Assembly: GCA_958295845.1 (NCBI GenBank)
Contig: OY282376.1
Span: 819,022-883,021, forward strand
Direction of reading: 5' to 3'
Length of the DNA stretch: 64,000 bases
Origin: Caldilineaceae bacterium
GTDB lineage: Bacteria > Chloroflexota > Anaerolineae > Caldilineales > Caldilineaceae
Positions 45,670 through 54,735 of the stretch are shown here, one piece after another. Both the position numbers and the translations under genes were made by a program. The number at the start of each line of letters is the position of its first letter. Positions within the stretch are counted from its first letter, which is position 1. A model generated the notes under the pieces. It ran no database searches, was not told the DNA's origin, and saw only the letters and a program-made list of their open reading frames with translations.

Positions 45670-46752
45670 CTATTCGTACAACACGCAGCGGACCTTGTGG
45701 CCGCCATCCAGTTCCAGCAAAGGTGGATTTCGGGTGTCACACACGCCTGCAATCGCTTTGCGGCAGCGCGGATGGAACGGGCAACCTGCCGGGATCGAGT
45801 ATGGATCCGGAACCGAGCCCCGTATCGCTGTCAACTGGCTCGTAATACCCTGTGAAGACTTGCGGCCCAACAGGGGGATCGAACGCAGAAGCGCCTGCGT
45901 GTACGGGTGCTTGGGATCATAGAAAATGGAGTCGACGTCAGCCATCTCTACCACTTCACCCAGATACATGACCACCACATAGTCGACCATCTGCGCAATC
46001 ACGCCAAGGTCGTGCGTGATAAATATGATCGCCATCCCCAGTTCATCCTGCAGATCCCGCATCAGCGTCAGAATCTGGGCCTGGGTTGTCACATCCAGCG
46101 CCGTCGTCGGCTCGTCCGCGATCAGCAGGCTGGGCCGGCAGGAAAGGGCCATCGCAATCATGGCGCGCTGCCGCATCCCGCCGCTCAACTGATGCGGATA
46201 GCGGTCGATTGTGCGTTCGGGCTGAGGCATGCCCACTTTATTCAGCACGTCGATCGCCTGTGCGCGTGCCTCATCCTTGTCGACATCCTGGTGCAGGAGG
46301 ATGGCCTCGATGATCTGATTCCCAATCGTGTGAACAGGACTGAGCGAAGTCATCGGCTCCTGAAACACCATCGAGATCTCACCGCCGCGAATGGAACGGG
46401 CCTGCGTGCCCATGGCGTCGATCTTGGTCATATCAATGACCTGGTCGGTGACGCTGCCGTTCTCCTCATTCTGCAGGTGGAAGAGAACTTCGCCCTCGAC
46501 CACCCTGCCCGGTGAGGGCACGATCGCCATGATCGAGCGCGCCGTGATCGATTTGCCGCAGCCGCTTTCACCCACCAGCCCAACGGTCTGACCGCGACGC
46601 ACAGTGAAGTCAACGCCCTCCAATGCCCGCACAATCCCCTGCGCCAGGAAAAAGTGCGTCTTCAGTCCTTTGACCTCCAGCAGCATCTCCCGGGAGTCTC
46701 CCGCCCCGCCGGCATCGGCCACGTTGTCTATTTGCGAAGATGTAATTGTCAT
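45670..46752 (-). CDS. Peptide-type ABC importer ATPase (OppD/DppD family), locus D
   Basis: A protein of 360 residues. Walker A GESGCGKS is at 61-68, [28 protein letters not shown] and FITHDLG follow, with C-terminal [15 protein letters not shown]. The N-terminus carries an extra ~20 residues compared with the locus B OppD. No OppF follows, so it probably pairs with the OppF of locus A or B. Confidence 0.93.
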   Translation of the reverse strand: MTITSSQIDNVADAGGAGDSREMLLEVKGLKTHFFLAQGIVRALEGVDFTVRRGQTVGLVGESGCGKSITARSIMAIVPSPGRVVEGEVLFHLQNEENGSVTDQVIDMTKIDAMGTQARSIRGGEISMVFQEPMTSLSPVHTIGNQIIEAILLHQDVDKDEARAQAIDVLNKVGMPQPERTIDRYPHQLSGGMRQRAMIAMALSCRPSLLIADEPTTALDVTTQAQILTLMRDLQDELGMAIIFITHDLGVIAQMVDYVVVMYLGEVVEMADVDSIFYDPKHPYTQALLRSIPLLGRKSSQGITSQLTAIRGSVPDPYSIPAGCPFHPRCRKAIAGVCDTRNPPLLELDGGHKVRCVLYE

Positions 46753-46869
46753 GGGTGAAATCCGTCCTGTTCATGTAAGAGCAGTCGTCATTCAGTTCCA
46801 ACGTCTTGGACGCCCAACGCGATGCCAGGGCTCTCCTACCTCCAAATGGAACAAGGTCCGCTCATAAAT

Positions 46870-48060
46870 CTACTTGGCATACGGATCGGCGGCATCGCGG
46901 ATGCCATCACCAAGAAAATTGAAAGCCAAAACAGCCAGTACCACCGCCAAACCAGGGGTCAATACCCATGGCGCCAAGGCGACGGAACGCAAATTCTGGG
47001 CCTCCTGCAACAACACGCCCCAACTGATGGCCGGCGCCCGTAGACCCAGTCCGATGAAACTCAATCCCGTCTCCGACAGAATAATGCCCGGAATCGCCAA
47101 TGTCAAGGAGGCAATAATGTGGCTGAGGAACGAGGGAACCATGTGACGCAGTATGATGCGCATCTCTCCCGAACCGCAGAAGCGGGCCGCCATCACAAAG
47201 TCCTCTTCTCTCATGCTCAGAAAACGCCCGCGCACGACCCGGGCCAGTCCCGTCCAGCCCACGAACGAAAGCAATATCGTTACGCCGAAATATAACCGCA
47301 CCACCGGCCAGTCAGCCGGCAGAGCCGCAGCCAGCGCCATAATCAGCGGAATCTCCGGAATGGAGCGAATGAACTCGATCAGCCGTTGAATGGCATTGTC
47401 AATCGCACCGCCATAGAAGCCGGAAATACCCCCGAGCAGAATACCGATAATCAGACTGATGACAACACTTACCAGACCAATCGTCAGCGAAATACGCGCG
47501 CCGTAACACAGCCGCGAAAACAGGTCCCGCCCCAGCCGGTCAGCGCCCATCAGGAAAACGCCCTGTTCCTCGTGGGGAACGTCCAACCCATAGAGATGCC
47601 AGGTCATGGGAAACTGGCCCCATAAGTCGTATTCCGTTCCACGCACAAAAAAGCGAATCGGATGAACTACTGATTCGTCCTCTTTGTAAATGTTGCGCAA
47701 GGTCTCGGGATCCCGCTCCCGGATGATCTTGTAGACAAACGGCCTGCGCAGATTTCCTTCCGCATCTATAATCCGGATATTCATCGGCGGCACATACTTA
47801 TACTGTACAAACGACTGCTCCGGGTCGTACGGCGCCACGAATTCGGCAAAAGCCGCGATACCATACAGGATGATGACCAGGAATCCGGAGAGCAAAGCCA
47901 TCCGGTGCTTGCGAAAACGCCACCACATTAACTGCGAGTATGACGCTACATATATATCTTCATCTTCGATTATGTCGGGATCGAGATTCGGGTCATCCTC
48001 ATAAGTCTGGCTTTCATCTTCATCAGCCCTGTCCAGCCAGGAACGTTGCATTGTCTCCAT
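46870..48060 (-). CDS. Peptide-type ABC importer permease (DppC/OppC family) with extracytoplasmic insertion, locus D
   Basis: A protein of 396 residues with a long acidic cytoplasmic N-terminus (~1-40), first helix ~58-76, then the insertion (~80-168), which includes IDAEGNLRRPFVYKIIRERD and HPIRFFVRGTEYDLWG and closely matches the locus C DppC. The standard MGADRLGRDLFSRLCYGAR and NFLGDGIRDAADP follow. A GGAGG site precedes the ATG. No binding protein or DppB is adjacent. Confidence 0.93.
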   Translation of the reverse strand: METMQRSWLDRADEDESQTYEDDPNLDPDIIEDEDIYVASYSQLMWWRFRKHRMALLSGFLVIILYGIAAFAEFVAPYDPEQSFVQYKYVPPMNIRIIDAEGNLRRPFVYKIIRERDPETLRNIYKEDESVVHPIRFFVRGTEYDLWGQFPMTWHLYGLDVPHEEQGVFLMGADRLGRDLFSRLCYGARISLTIGLVSVVISLIIGILLGGISGFYGGAIDNAIQRLIEFIRSIPEIPLIMALAAALPADWPVVRLYFGVTILLSFVGWTGLARVVRGRFLSMREEDFVMAARFCGSGEMRIILRHMVPSFLSHIIASLTLAIPGIILSETGLSFIGLGLRAPAISWGVLLQEAQNLRSVALAPWVLTPGLAVVLAVLAFNFLGDGIRDAADPYAK

Positions 48061-48253
48061 TTACGGTCCTCCGGGTAACCGTTACCTCAAGATCCATGAA
48101 GTGAACGGCACCTTTAATCTGTGATGTAAGTCTCGACCGGAGTATCCAGCGAATGTCCAGCCCGCAAGCAACTTTGACCAGCCGGTCTCAAAGCCACCCC
48201 AACCATCCTTCTGCAGAAGAGTCTGGCGTCCGGCTGATCATCGACAGGCCTGC

Positions 48254-49204
48254 TTACATAAGAATAAGCTTCTGTGAAATACTTCGGCCCTGGTGAATAC
48301 GATTGATTATATCGGCCAGCATCGGCGCAATCGACAACACCACCACCTTGTCAGATCGCTTCTCCGGGGGAACGGGTAGCGTGTTGGAAACGACCAACTT
48401 GGCGATACGCTCGTCAGACCGCAGATGCTCCAAAGCCGAGGGCAGTAAAACCGGATGTGTAACCGCAAACGCGGCAGTCCCCTCCGCGCCCGCCTCGTAC
48501 AACGCATCTATCTGCTTCAAAACGCTCCCGCCGGCCATAATGTCGTCAATGATGATCGGGCGGATACCTGCGATTTCACCGACAACATGCGTCGTTTCCG
48601 TAACGCTGACGCTCGTGCGCCGTTTGTGCATCACCACCAGCGGCAGATTCAGGAGCTGCGCGTAGCGGCCCGCCAAACTGGCCCGGCCGACGTCCGGGCT
48701 CACAACCGCCGCGTTTTCCCACTCCGGGTGCCGAAAATAGTCCGCCAGAATCGGCAAGGCAGAAAGCGGGTCCACAGGGATATTGAAAAAGCCCTGGATC
48801 GCCCTCGCATGGATATCTACAAAGATTACGCGGTCCGCTCCCATCATCTCCAGCATATTGGCAATTACACGGGCGCTGACAGACTCCCGCCCATGGGCCA
48901 TGCGCTCCTGCCGGGCATAGGGAAAATACGGCACGACCACGCTGACACTGTGTGCGCTGGCTCGCCGAAACGCATCCAGATACAGCATCAACTCCATCAC
49001 ATGATCATTCACCGGCTGGCAACAGGACTGGACCAGAAAAATATCCTGGTCACGCACGACCTCATCGATCATCACATGTATCTCGCTGTCCGGCAGACGG
49101 CGAGTCGTGGCCTGACCGAGTTCCACCCCAAGAGTTTCGGCAATCTCCAGGGCCAACTCCTTGTGAGCAGAACCGCTGAAAATGCGTAACGGGTGATACG
49201 ACAC
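48254..49204 (-). CDS. prs: Ribose-phosphate pyrophosphokinase (PRPP synthetase)
   Basis: A protein of 316 residues, the usual length. It makes PRPP from ribose 5-phosphate and ATP for purine, pyrimidine, histidine and NAD synthesis. Motifs: early LPDSEIHV (38-45), ATP loop [19 protein letters not shown] (~93-111), metal-binding D130-IH132, and the PRPP loop [12 protein letters not shown] (217-228). The loop reads D-I-M-A-G-G-S where most enzymes have D-x-x-D-T-G-G-T, a mild deviation. It starts with GTG at 49204, with AGGAGA eight bases upstream and a good promoter. Confidence 0.95.
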   Translation of the reverse strand: MSYHPLRIFSGSAHKELALEIAETLGVELGQATTRRLPDSEIHVMIDEVVRDQDIFLVQSCCQPVNDHVMELMLYLDAFRRASAHSVSVVVPYFPYARQERMAHGRESVSARVIANMLEMMGADRVIFVDIHARAIQGFFNIPVDPLSALPILADYFRHPEWENAAVVSPDVGRASLAGRYAQLLNLPLVVMHKRRTSVSVTETTHVVGEIAGIRPIIIDDIMAGGSVLKQIDALYEAGAEGTAAFAVTHPVLLPSALEHLRSDERIAKLVVSNTLPVPPEKRSDKVVVLSIAPMLADIINRIHQGRSISQKLILM

Positions 49205-49268
49205 TGCCGCTCTCTCCTGTCAAGGGGTGTTATGGGGTCGCTTGAAGGTACCTCTGCCGACGGCGAGT

Positions 49269-49297
49269 ATGATAGCCCCTTACCAGCGAAATGGCAA
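49269..49297 (-). promoter_or_regulatory. Promoter of prs
   Basis: On the minus strand TTGCCA (49297-49292), 17-bp spacer, TATCAT (49274-49269). The predicted leader is ~58 bases. Confidence 0.7.
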
Positions 49298-49417
49298 GAG
49301 ACGAGGGCTCCTTTAACCAAACCAGCCCTGCTGTGTTATATGTGTTCATGATATGCGCGGCGCCGCTGGCGGACATCGAGGCAGTAAAGAGAACTGCAAT
49401 CCTTGGAGGGCAATGAC

Positions 49418-50017
49418 ATGGACCAAAGACTGTTGGTTGCAACACACAATCAGGGAAAACTTCTCGAGTACAGCAAGCTCTTGCAAGACCTGCCGCTTGC
49501 ACTCACCTATCTGGATGAACTCGGAGTCCGCGAAGAGGTCGCCGAGACTGGGAACACCTTTGCCGCCAATGCCGTGCTCAAGGCCCAGGAATACGCCACG
49601 ATGACCGGACTGTGGACATGGGCCGACGACAGCGGCCTGGAGGTAGATGCCCTGCAGGGAGCCCCGGGCGTGCACTCCGCCCGCTTTGCCGGTCCCGCTG
49701 CAACCGACCAGGAAAGATTCGAAAAGCTGTTGAGGGAACTGCATTCTCATCCCCGACCATGGACGGCCCGCTTCCAATGTGTTGTTGCCATTGCCCGGCC
49801 TGGAACCGAGGCCGAGACCCGCACGGGAACGTTGGAGGGAACCATCACCAATGCGCCGCGGGGATCAAACGGCTTTGGCTACGATCCAGTCTTCTTTGTG
49901 CCGGACCATGGGCGAACGTTGGCAGAGCTGCCAACATCCGTCAAGAACGAAATTAGCCATCGGGGACGGGCATCAAGACACGCCAAAGAGTTGCTGAAGC
50001 TCCTGTTGGAAGGCTAG
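49418..50017 (+). CDS. rdgB: XTP/dITP diphosphatase (RdgB/HAM1 family)
   Basis: A protein of 199 residues from the ATG at 49418 (a TTG five codons earlier is less likely; GGAGGG lies upstream). It hydrolyses non-canonical purine nucleoside triphosphates (ITP, XTP) to monophosphates to keep the nucleotide pool clean. Motifs: ATHNQGK (8-14), ADDSGLEVDAL (69-79), SHRGRA near the C-terminus, plus GFGYDPVFF. Divergent from prs, with which it shares a 213-bp gap. Confidence 0.95.
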   Translation: MDQRLLVATHNQGKLLEYSKLLQDLPLALTYLDELGVREEVAETGNTFAANAVLKAQEYATMTGLWTWADDSGLEVDALQGAPGVHSARFAGPAATDQERFEKLLRELHSHPRPWTARFQCVVAIARPGTEAETRTGTLEGTITNAPRGSNGFGYDPVFFVPDHGRTLAELPTSVKNEISHRGRASRHAKELLKLLLEG

Positions 50018-50177
50018 CAGCCTGTCTGGTTCGCAACTCTCCAGTGGACTATCCACTGGCTGCCTTCTCCCACAAGAGAGACGGTTACCAAGAGGGGTTT
50101 GCAGCTGAACTGTCTGAGGAGGATCTGTGAACGGATTTTGACCCAACGCAAATGTTTCGCCGCTGGACACGCTCACA

Positions 50178-50194
50178 TACCCTGGTGATACAAT
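50178..50194 (+). promoter_or_regulatory. Conserved extended -10 like element upstream of array gene 1
   Basis: TACCCTGGTGATACAAT. Fourteen of 17 bases match the element at 50959-50975 upstream of the second array gene. It includes a TG-n-TACAAT extended -10. A TTGACC lies 51 bases upstream here and 49 upstream of the second copy. Confidence 0.5.
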
Positions 50195-50264
50195 ATCCCT
50201 GTATAGCCCCGAATACTGAGTAAGACAACATCGGCAAATTGCACTTGGACTAGGAGGTTCAAGA

Positions 50265-50621
50265 GTGAAACACGAACTGCTCCAACCTGTGATATTCAAT
50301 GTCATTACCATCGTGGCGTTGTTGTTTTCCCTTTTCCAGGTTCTTACTGGGGCTTCGGGGCGCTTGATCAGAACAGCCGATGCCATCCACGCCCTTGAAG
50401 AGCTCGCTGCAGAAGGCGTCCTCAAGGATGACTCGATAATCTCGGGCCTCTCGACCAACCGCGACCAGCGCACGCGGCTTGACAACTACCTGATCGTGAC
50501 AATGATCGTCGCAATCCTCGCCAATGTCGTCGCGAACTACCTCGGCAGGGGAAGGCATCACACAAATACGTCCAGGATTCGCGAACTGGAGGCAGAACTG
50601 CGCGGGCGGCGGGAAGATTAG
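50265..50621 (+). CDS. Two-helix membrane protein, tandem array copy 1
   Basis: A protein of 118 residues starting with GTG, with an AGGAGG site eight bases upstream. Helix 1 is ~7-27 and helix 2 ~75-93. Between them lies a ~45-residue soluble stretch; after helix 2 comes NYLGRGRHHTNTSRIREL, then a short charged coiled coil (EAELRGRRED). Copies 2 and 3 have exactly the same length and layout. No family is recognised. The soluble loop is likely outside and the basic/coiled-coil tail inside. Function unknown. Confidence 0.8.
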   Translation: MKHELLQPVIFNVITIVALLFSLFQVLTGASGRLIRTADAIHALEELAAEGVLKDDSIISGLSTNRDQRTRLDNYLIVTMIVAILANVVANYLGRGRHHTNTSRIRELEAELRGRRED

Positions 50622-51075
50622 CTGATTGGGTTCAACTAGGCGCCTCCGGACATATTTCTCTGGCCATGAACTGATGTCATTCTGTCGCCCAGAGTGCCCC
50701 CGCTAGCGAAACCGGAACCGTCAAACATGCATGAGTTTTGCCTCTTCGCACGAACGCACCACGAGGCGTCCGCGCCGCTGACAATTCATCGGAGTCCCGA
50801 TGGGTCCCGCACACCGGTGTTCAAGGGCGGCTTTCTATTCACAATACTTGCGTCAAGAGTTCTCTAACGCGGCCGGCCTCTTGTATTTGTGAGGCCAGAA
50901 GCCTGAAAAGAGTCTTTACCTTGACCTGCTGCACTGACTTTCCATCCAGGACTACACTTACTCTGGTAATACATTGATCCGGCCAGCAGCGCCTGCATAT
51001 TCACATAGGGCTGCGGTATGAGTCACTTCGTAACCTATCTTCGAATCGGAGTGCACGAAAAAAGGAGGATGGAAA
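50622..51075. other. 454-bp gap between array copies 1 and 2
   Basis: No supported gene. Contains TTGACC (50921) and the promoter-like element at 50959-50975. Long leader-like stretches before each array gene are a shared property. Confidence 0.5.
50959..50975 (+). promoter_or_regulatory. Conserved extended -10 like element upstream of array gene 2
   Basis: TACTCTGGTAATACATT, matching 50178-50194 at 14 of 17 positions, about 100 bases before the start of copy 2. Confidence 0.5.
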
Positions 51076-51432
51076 ATGGCTGGCAAACTGTTGCAGCCCG
51101 TGATCTTCAATGCAATTACGATTGTGGCGATGTTATACGCCCTGACCCAGCTGGTCTTCGAAGGGCCAAGGCTCCTTTCCAGTTCGACTGAAATCACGAT
51201 GGCGCTCGAGGAAGTCGTCCAAAATAGTGATCTGCTGGATGAAAGCCTGGTCTCGAAATTCACAACCGATCAGGCACAACGTAGGGGGCTATTCAACGAA
51301 ATAATCGTGGTAATGTTTATTGCAATTGTGGCAAACTTTGTCGCCAACTACCTTGGCCGGGGAAGGCACCACTCGAACACCTCAAGGATTCGTGAACTGG
51401 AGGCGGAACTGCGCGCTCTACGAGGGGACTAG
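51076..51432 (+). CDS. Two-helix membrane protein, tandem array copy 2
   Basis: A protein of 118 residues with an AAAGGAGG site eight bases before the ATG. It shares LLQPVIFN-x-ITIVA with copy 1 in helix 1 and NYLGRGRHH-x-NTSRIRELEA after helix 2. With copy 3 it shares FNAITIVAMLYA and QRRGLFNEIIVVM. Copies 2 and 3 are closer to each other in the middle; copies 1 and 2 are closer in the tail. Function unknown. Confidence 0.8.
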   Translation: MAGKLLQPVIFNAITIVAMLYALTQLVFEGPRLLSSSTEITMALEEVVQNSDLLDESLVSKFTTDQAQRRGLFNEIIVVMFIAIVANFVANYLGRGRHHSNTSRIRELEAELRALRGD

Positions 51433-52035
51433 CGCCTCCGCACCGCATAAGAAGCCCAAGACCTGTACAGCGGAGTGGTCGCCCATACCTCTACCGCCGG
51501 AGACTGGACGGAAGCTGCCGGTGCCGGAGACGGCACCCAACCACCAACTCTGACGGCGCTCCCCTGTAGCGCAGGAAGCGCCCGCGCTGCTGACTACGTT
51601 TTCGGCACCGGTCGCAGTCTATCCGATGCGCTGGCCGGTGCCGGATCCAAGCCGGTTAATGCCTGTTCCCGATATCGATGCCACCTGCTCAATCGCGGCC
51701 CGCCTCTCAACTCCGGGAGGACCGACGCCGTCCTGACAGTCTTTCCTCGATTCAAGCGATCAAGCCGAGAACTCGCCACTCGACATCAATCAAGAGAGTC
51801 ACTGAAGATCCCCAGTGCCCGATTTCAACACGACAATCTACCGCCAATAACTGCTCCTCCCATAATTTTCCGATGAATTACCTGTCCACCTGAATGTGCT
51901 GCCCACACGGGACAGCGCAAGCGATTGTTGGGCGCCTTTCCGGCGCCGCGCACCTGTATGTTGTTGTAAAATGGTTATGTGCAGTACCCTGAAACGTGAA
52001 TTTCAAATGAACTGCTTTGACAACGAGGATGAGAA
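51433..52035. other. 603-bp gap between array copies 2 and 3
   Basis: The longest open frame (51475-51876) is low-complexity and lacks a ribosome-binding site, so I do not call it. TTGTTGTAAAAT at 51961-51972 is a possible promoter element of copy 3. Nothing else is recognised. Confidence 0.5.
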
Positions 52036-52392
52036 ATGGATGGCAAGTTGCTGCCGCCGGTGATCTTTAATGCAATAACAATCGTGGCGATGCTGTATGC
52101 CATGAGCCAGATAATCACCGATGGGCCGAGGCTCCGTTCCACGACAACCGGGATCACAATGACGCTACAGGAACTCGCTCAAGAGAGTGAACGGGTAGAT
52201 GAAGCCCTGATCTCCTCTTTTGTGGCCGATCAGGAGCAAAGACGGGGACTATTCAACGAAATCATCGTGGTAATGCTAACCGCGATTCTGGCCAACATCG
52301 CCGCAAACTTTTTTGGCCGGGGAAGGCAAAAAACCAACACTGCCAGAATTCGCGAATTGGAGGAAGAACTTCGCGGACTTCGCGGGGATTAG
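52036..52392 (+). CDS. Two-helix membrane protein, tandem array copy 3
   Basis: A protein of 118 residues with a GAGG site before the ATG. Same plan as copies 1 and 2: helix 1 (PPVIFNAITIVAMLYAMSQ), soluble loop, QRRGLFNEIIVVM entering helix 2, NFFGRGRQKTNTARIREL and a charged helix EEELRGLRGD. Conservation is strongest in the two helices and the cytoplasmic tail, weakest in the loop (~30-62). Confidence 0.8.
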   Translation: MDGKLLPPVIFNAITIVAMLYAMSQIITDGPRLRSTTTGITMTLQELAQESERVDEALISSFVADQEQRRGLFNEIIVVMLTAILANIAANFFGRGRQKTNTARIRELEEELRGLRGD

Positions 52393-52769
52393 CATCCCGG
52401 TTCCGGTTTCCCAGTCCGTGAAGTGCGGGGCTGGCTAGAGTACGAATTCGTCCAGCAGCTTTTCCGGGCGCATAGACGTGCCAGAGTCGCATTCCTAGGG
52501 CCCGATGATGTTTGTCACAATAGCGATATGAGGGAGCAAAGTACCTATCCGCCCGGTCACGCAAAGAAAATCCGAAACGCCTTTGGTGTTCCTCGCGTGA
52601 CTTCGCCGATCCTTCGGTTCTGTTTCCCGCAAGGTACAGGCGAAACACATCCAGAACAGGCCCGCAGTCGCTCCTCTCCCGTCAAATACTGAGCGGCCTT
52701 CCCAAAACGTCTTCGGAACCTGACTAATTCGTCATGGACCAGTAAAAGCCGTTATCAGCATGCGGCTCG
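52393..52769. other. 377-bp gap after the array
   Basis: Convergent gap between array copy 3 (+) and the RraA-like gene (-). No supported gene, no clear terminator. Confidence 0.5.
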
Positions 52770-53501
52770 CTAGACGCCCCTCTTACGGCGCCACGCCTCG
52801 AACTCTACCAGCGTCTCGTCGTTGGGCGGATAAACACCCAGAATGCTGGCGCCGCCGGCAACCTTCTCCTGGAAGAATTCCTCTCTGATCTCCTGCTCGA
52901 AACCGCCCTGGGCAACTTCCTCCGCCAGATGGGCCGGGACGACGACTACGCCTTCGGCATCGCCAACGACCACATCGCCCGGCGTCACCGCCACACCCGC
53001 GCAACCAATCGGGACCTGCAATTCGACCGGATGGTGGGCCACAAATGAGGTTGTGGCGTGCGGTGCCCGGATATAGGTCGGCAATTCCAACTCCCGAAAA
53101 CCAGGCGTATCGCGCAGAGCGCCGTCGGTGACGAAGCCGGCCGCGCCCCGCTGCGTGATGCGCGTCCCCAAAATGTGGCCCAGCGAAGCCGCGCTGATGT
53201 CGCCGCGGGCGTCCACAATCAGAACATCCTCCGGCCCTACCGCCTCTACTGCCAGCCTCTGTACGTTCCTGGTATTGTCGTAGCGATCATCCGCCAGATC
53301 TTCCCGCGCCGGAATATAGCGTAGCGTGAAGGCATAGCCCACCATTCGCAAATCCGGCCGCAACGGGTACAGCCCGGCCAGAAATGTGTTGCGCAGCCCA
53401 TGTTTCTGCAGCTGGCTGGTCAGCGTTGCCGTCGAGACCTTCCGCAACATCCTCTTGGCATCCGCCGAAAGCTCGTAAGTTCGGACCGACTTTGCCGCCA
53501 T
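52770..53501 (-). CDS. RraA-like / 4-hydroxy-4-methyl-2-oxoglutarate aldolase family protein
   Basis: A protein of 243 residues. The fold motifs ARGDISAASLGHILGTRI, then GFVTDGALRDTPGFREL and GDVVVGDAEGVVVVPAHL, define the RraA/HMG-aldolase family (often misnamed dimethylmenaquinone methyltransferase). The G-x-x-T-D-G-x-x-R-D segment carries the catalytic Arg and the metal-binding Asp of the aldolases, so an enzyme, not the RNase E inhibitor, is expected. AAGGAGA lies before the ATG. It is next to a sugar-acid dehydratase, where a pyruvate-releasing aldolase fits. Confidence 0.88.
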   Translation of the reverse strand: MAAKSVRTYELSADAKRMLRKVSTATLTSQLQKHGLRNTFLAGLYPLRPDLRMVGYAFTLRYIPAREDLADDRYDNTRNVQRLAVEAVGPEDVLIVDARGDISAASLGHILGTRITQRGAAGFVTDGALRDTPGFRELELPTYIRAPHATTSFVAHHPVELQVPIGCAGVAVTPGDVVVGDAEGVVVVPAHLAEEVAQGGFEQEIREEFFQEKVAGGASILGVYPPNDETLVEFEAWRRKRGV

Positions 53502-53586
53502 ACTTCTCCTTATGACACAGACTCTCAGAAAGGGGAGACGGGCCGAGACTGCGGCCCGTAGCTGGGCTGCCGCCTGTCGCTATCAG

Positions 53587-54723
53587 CTACTGCTCCAGCC
53601 ATTTTGCCCGCCCGTACTTCGCCTGGAAGTAGACGAACTCATCCTGCCGCGGCGCGGCCACATTGCCCGTGGACGGATAGCGGGCGATAGCGTCTTCCAT
53701 GATATCCACGCCCAGGCCCGGTGCATCCGGCACCACGATCGAACCGTCTACGATCTCCGGCTGCGGCTGCATCACTTCGTACCGTTGCGGCGCGTCGTCC
53801 TCCAAATGCTCCAGGATTAGAAAGTTCGGCAGCGTGGCCAGCAGATGAACCGCAGCCATCTCAGCCACCGGCCCCAAGGAGCCGTCATGCGGCGCAAAGC
53901 CAATCCCATGGGCCTCCGCCATCGCCGCCATCTTCTTCATCTGCATCAAACCGCCCGCCCGGCCCGTGTCCGGCTGGATCACATCCACGATCTCCCGTTC
54001 GATCAACTCCCGCACGCCGTAAATGTGTGTATGGCGTTCTCCCGCCGCAATCGGCAGATTCACATGCCGCGCAACCTTGGCCAGATTCTCGACATTTTCA
54101 GGCGGCACCGGATCCTCGTAAAACAGCAGGTCGAACTCCTCCAACGCCTGTCCAACCCGAATCGCGTCCCGCACAGTGAACCAGGGCGGACCGTGCACGT
54201 CTGCCATCAGATCGATCTCCGGTCCGACGGCTTCCCGCAAAATGCGTATCTTGGCAATCGGGTTGTCCACGCCTCCCGTCTTGAGGCCGCTGAATCCCCG
54301 TTCCACCAACTCCTGCGCCCGTTCCGCCGTCTGCGCGTGCGCATAAAGCCGGATACGATCCCTGATCTTGCCTCCCAGCAAATTCCAGACCGGCACGCCC
54401 AGCGCCTTCCCTTTGATGTCCCACAGGGCCATCTCGATCCCGGTCAGCGCGCCGCCGCCGACGATTCCGGTCATGCCGTGCCCCATCATCGCCAGATACA
54501 TCTTCTGCCATATTCGCTCGATCAGAAATGGATCCTCGCCGATGAGAACTTCGCGCAGATCCTGGATCGCGGTCTCTACGACCCGGGGCCACCCCGACGC
54601 CTCGCCGACGCCATAAATGCCCTCATCGGTGAAAACTTTGACGAACAGCCAGTTGCGCTTCGTCCAGCCGCCTCCCGGCACACCTGCATGCATCAAATAT
54701 GTCTTAATGTCCGTGATCTTCAT
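53587..54723 (-). CDS. Mandelate racemase/muconate lactonizing enzyme family dehydratase
   Basis: A protein of 378 residues with a complete capping domain and TIM barrel. Likely metal ligands are D175 (MADVHGPP), E203 (FYEDP) and E229 (AAGERH); likely general bases are H177 and H279 (FAPHDGSLG) with D252. The K-x-K pair of muconate-cycloisomerase types is absent (GLKTGG instead), so the enzyme is closer to D-galactonate or other sugar-acid dehydratases of the mandelate racemase subgroup. Predicted reaction: dehydration of an aldonate to a 2-keto-3-deoxy acid, which the RraA-like aldolase downstream (86 bp) might cleave. Confidence 0.9.
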   Translation of the reverse strand: MKITDIKTYLMHAGVPGGGWTKRNWLFVKVFTDEGIYGVGEASGWPRVVETAIQDLREVLIGEDPFLIERIWQKMYLAMMGHGMTGIVGGGALTGIEMALWDIKGKALGVPVWNLLGGKIRDRIRLYAHAQTAERAQELVERGFSGLKTGGVDNPIAKIRILREAVGPEIDLMADVHGPPWFTVRDAIRVGQALEEFDLLFYEDPVPPENVENLAKVARHVNLPIAAGERHTHIYGVRELIEREIVDVIQPDTGRAGGLMQMKKMAAMAEAHGIGFAPHDGSLGPVAEMAAVHLLATLPNFLILEHLEDDAPQRYEVMQPQPEIVDGSIVVPDAPGLGVDIMEDAIARYPSTGNVAAPRQDEFVYFQAKYGRAKWLEQ

Positions 54724-54735
54724 AGCGATTCGGCA

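Noticed and set aside
51475..51876. 133-codon frame between array copies 2 and 3
   Set aside because: Low-complexity composition, no ribosome-binding site, no family features.
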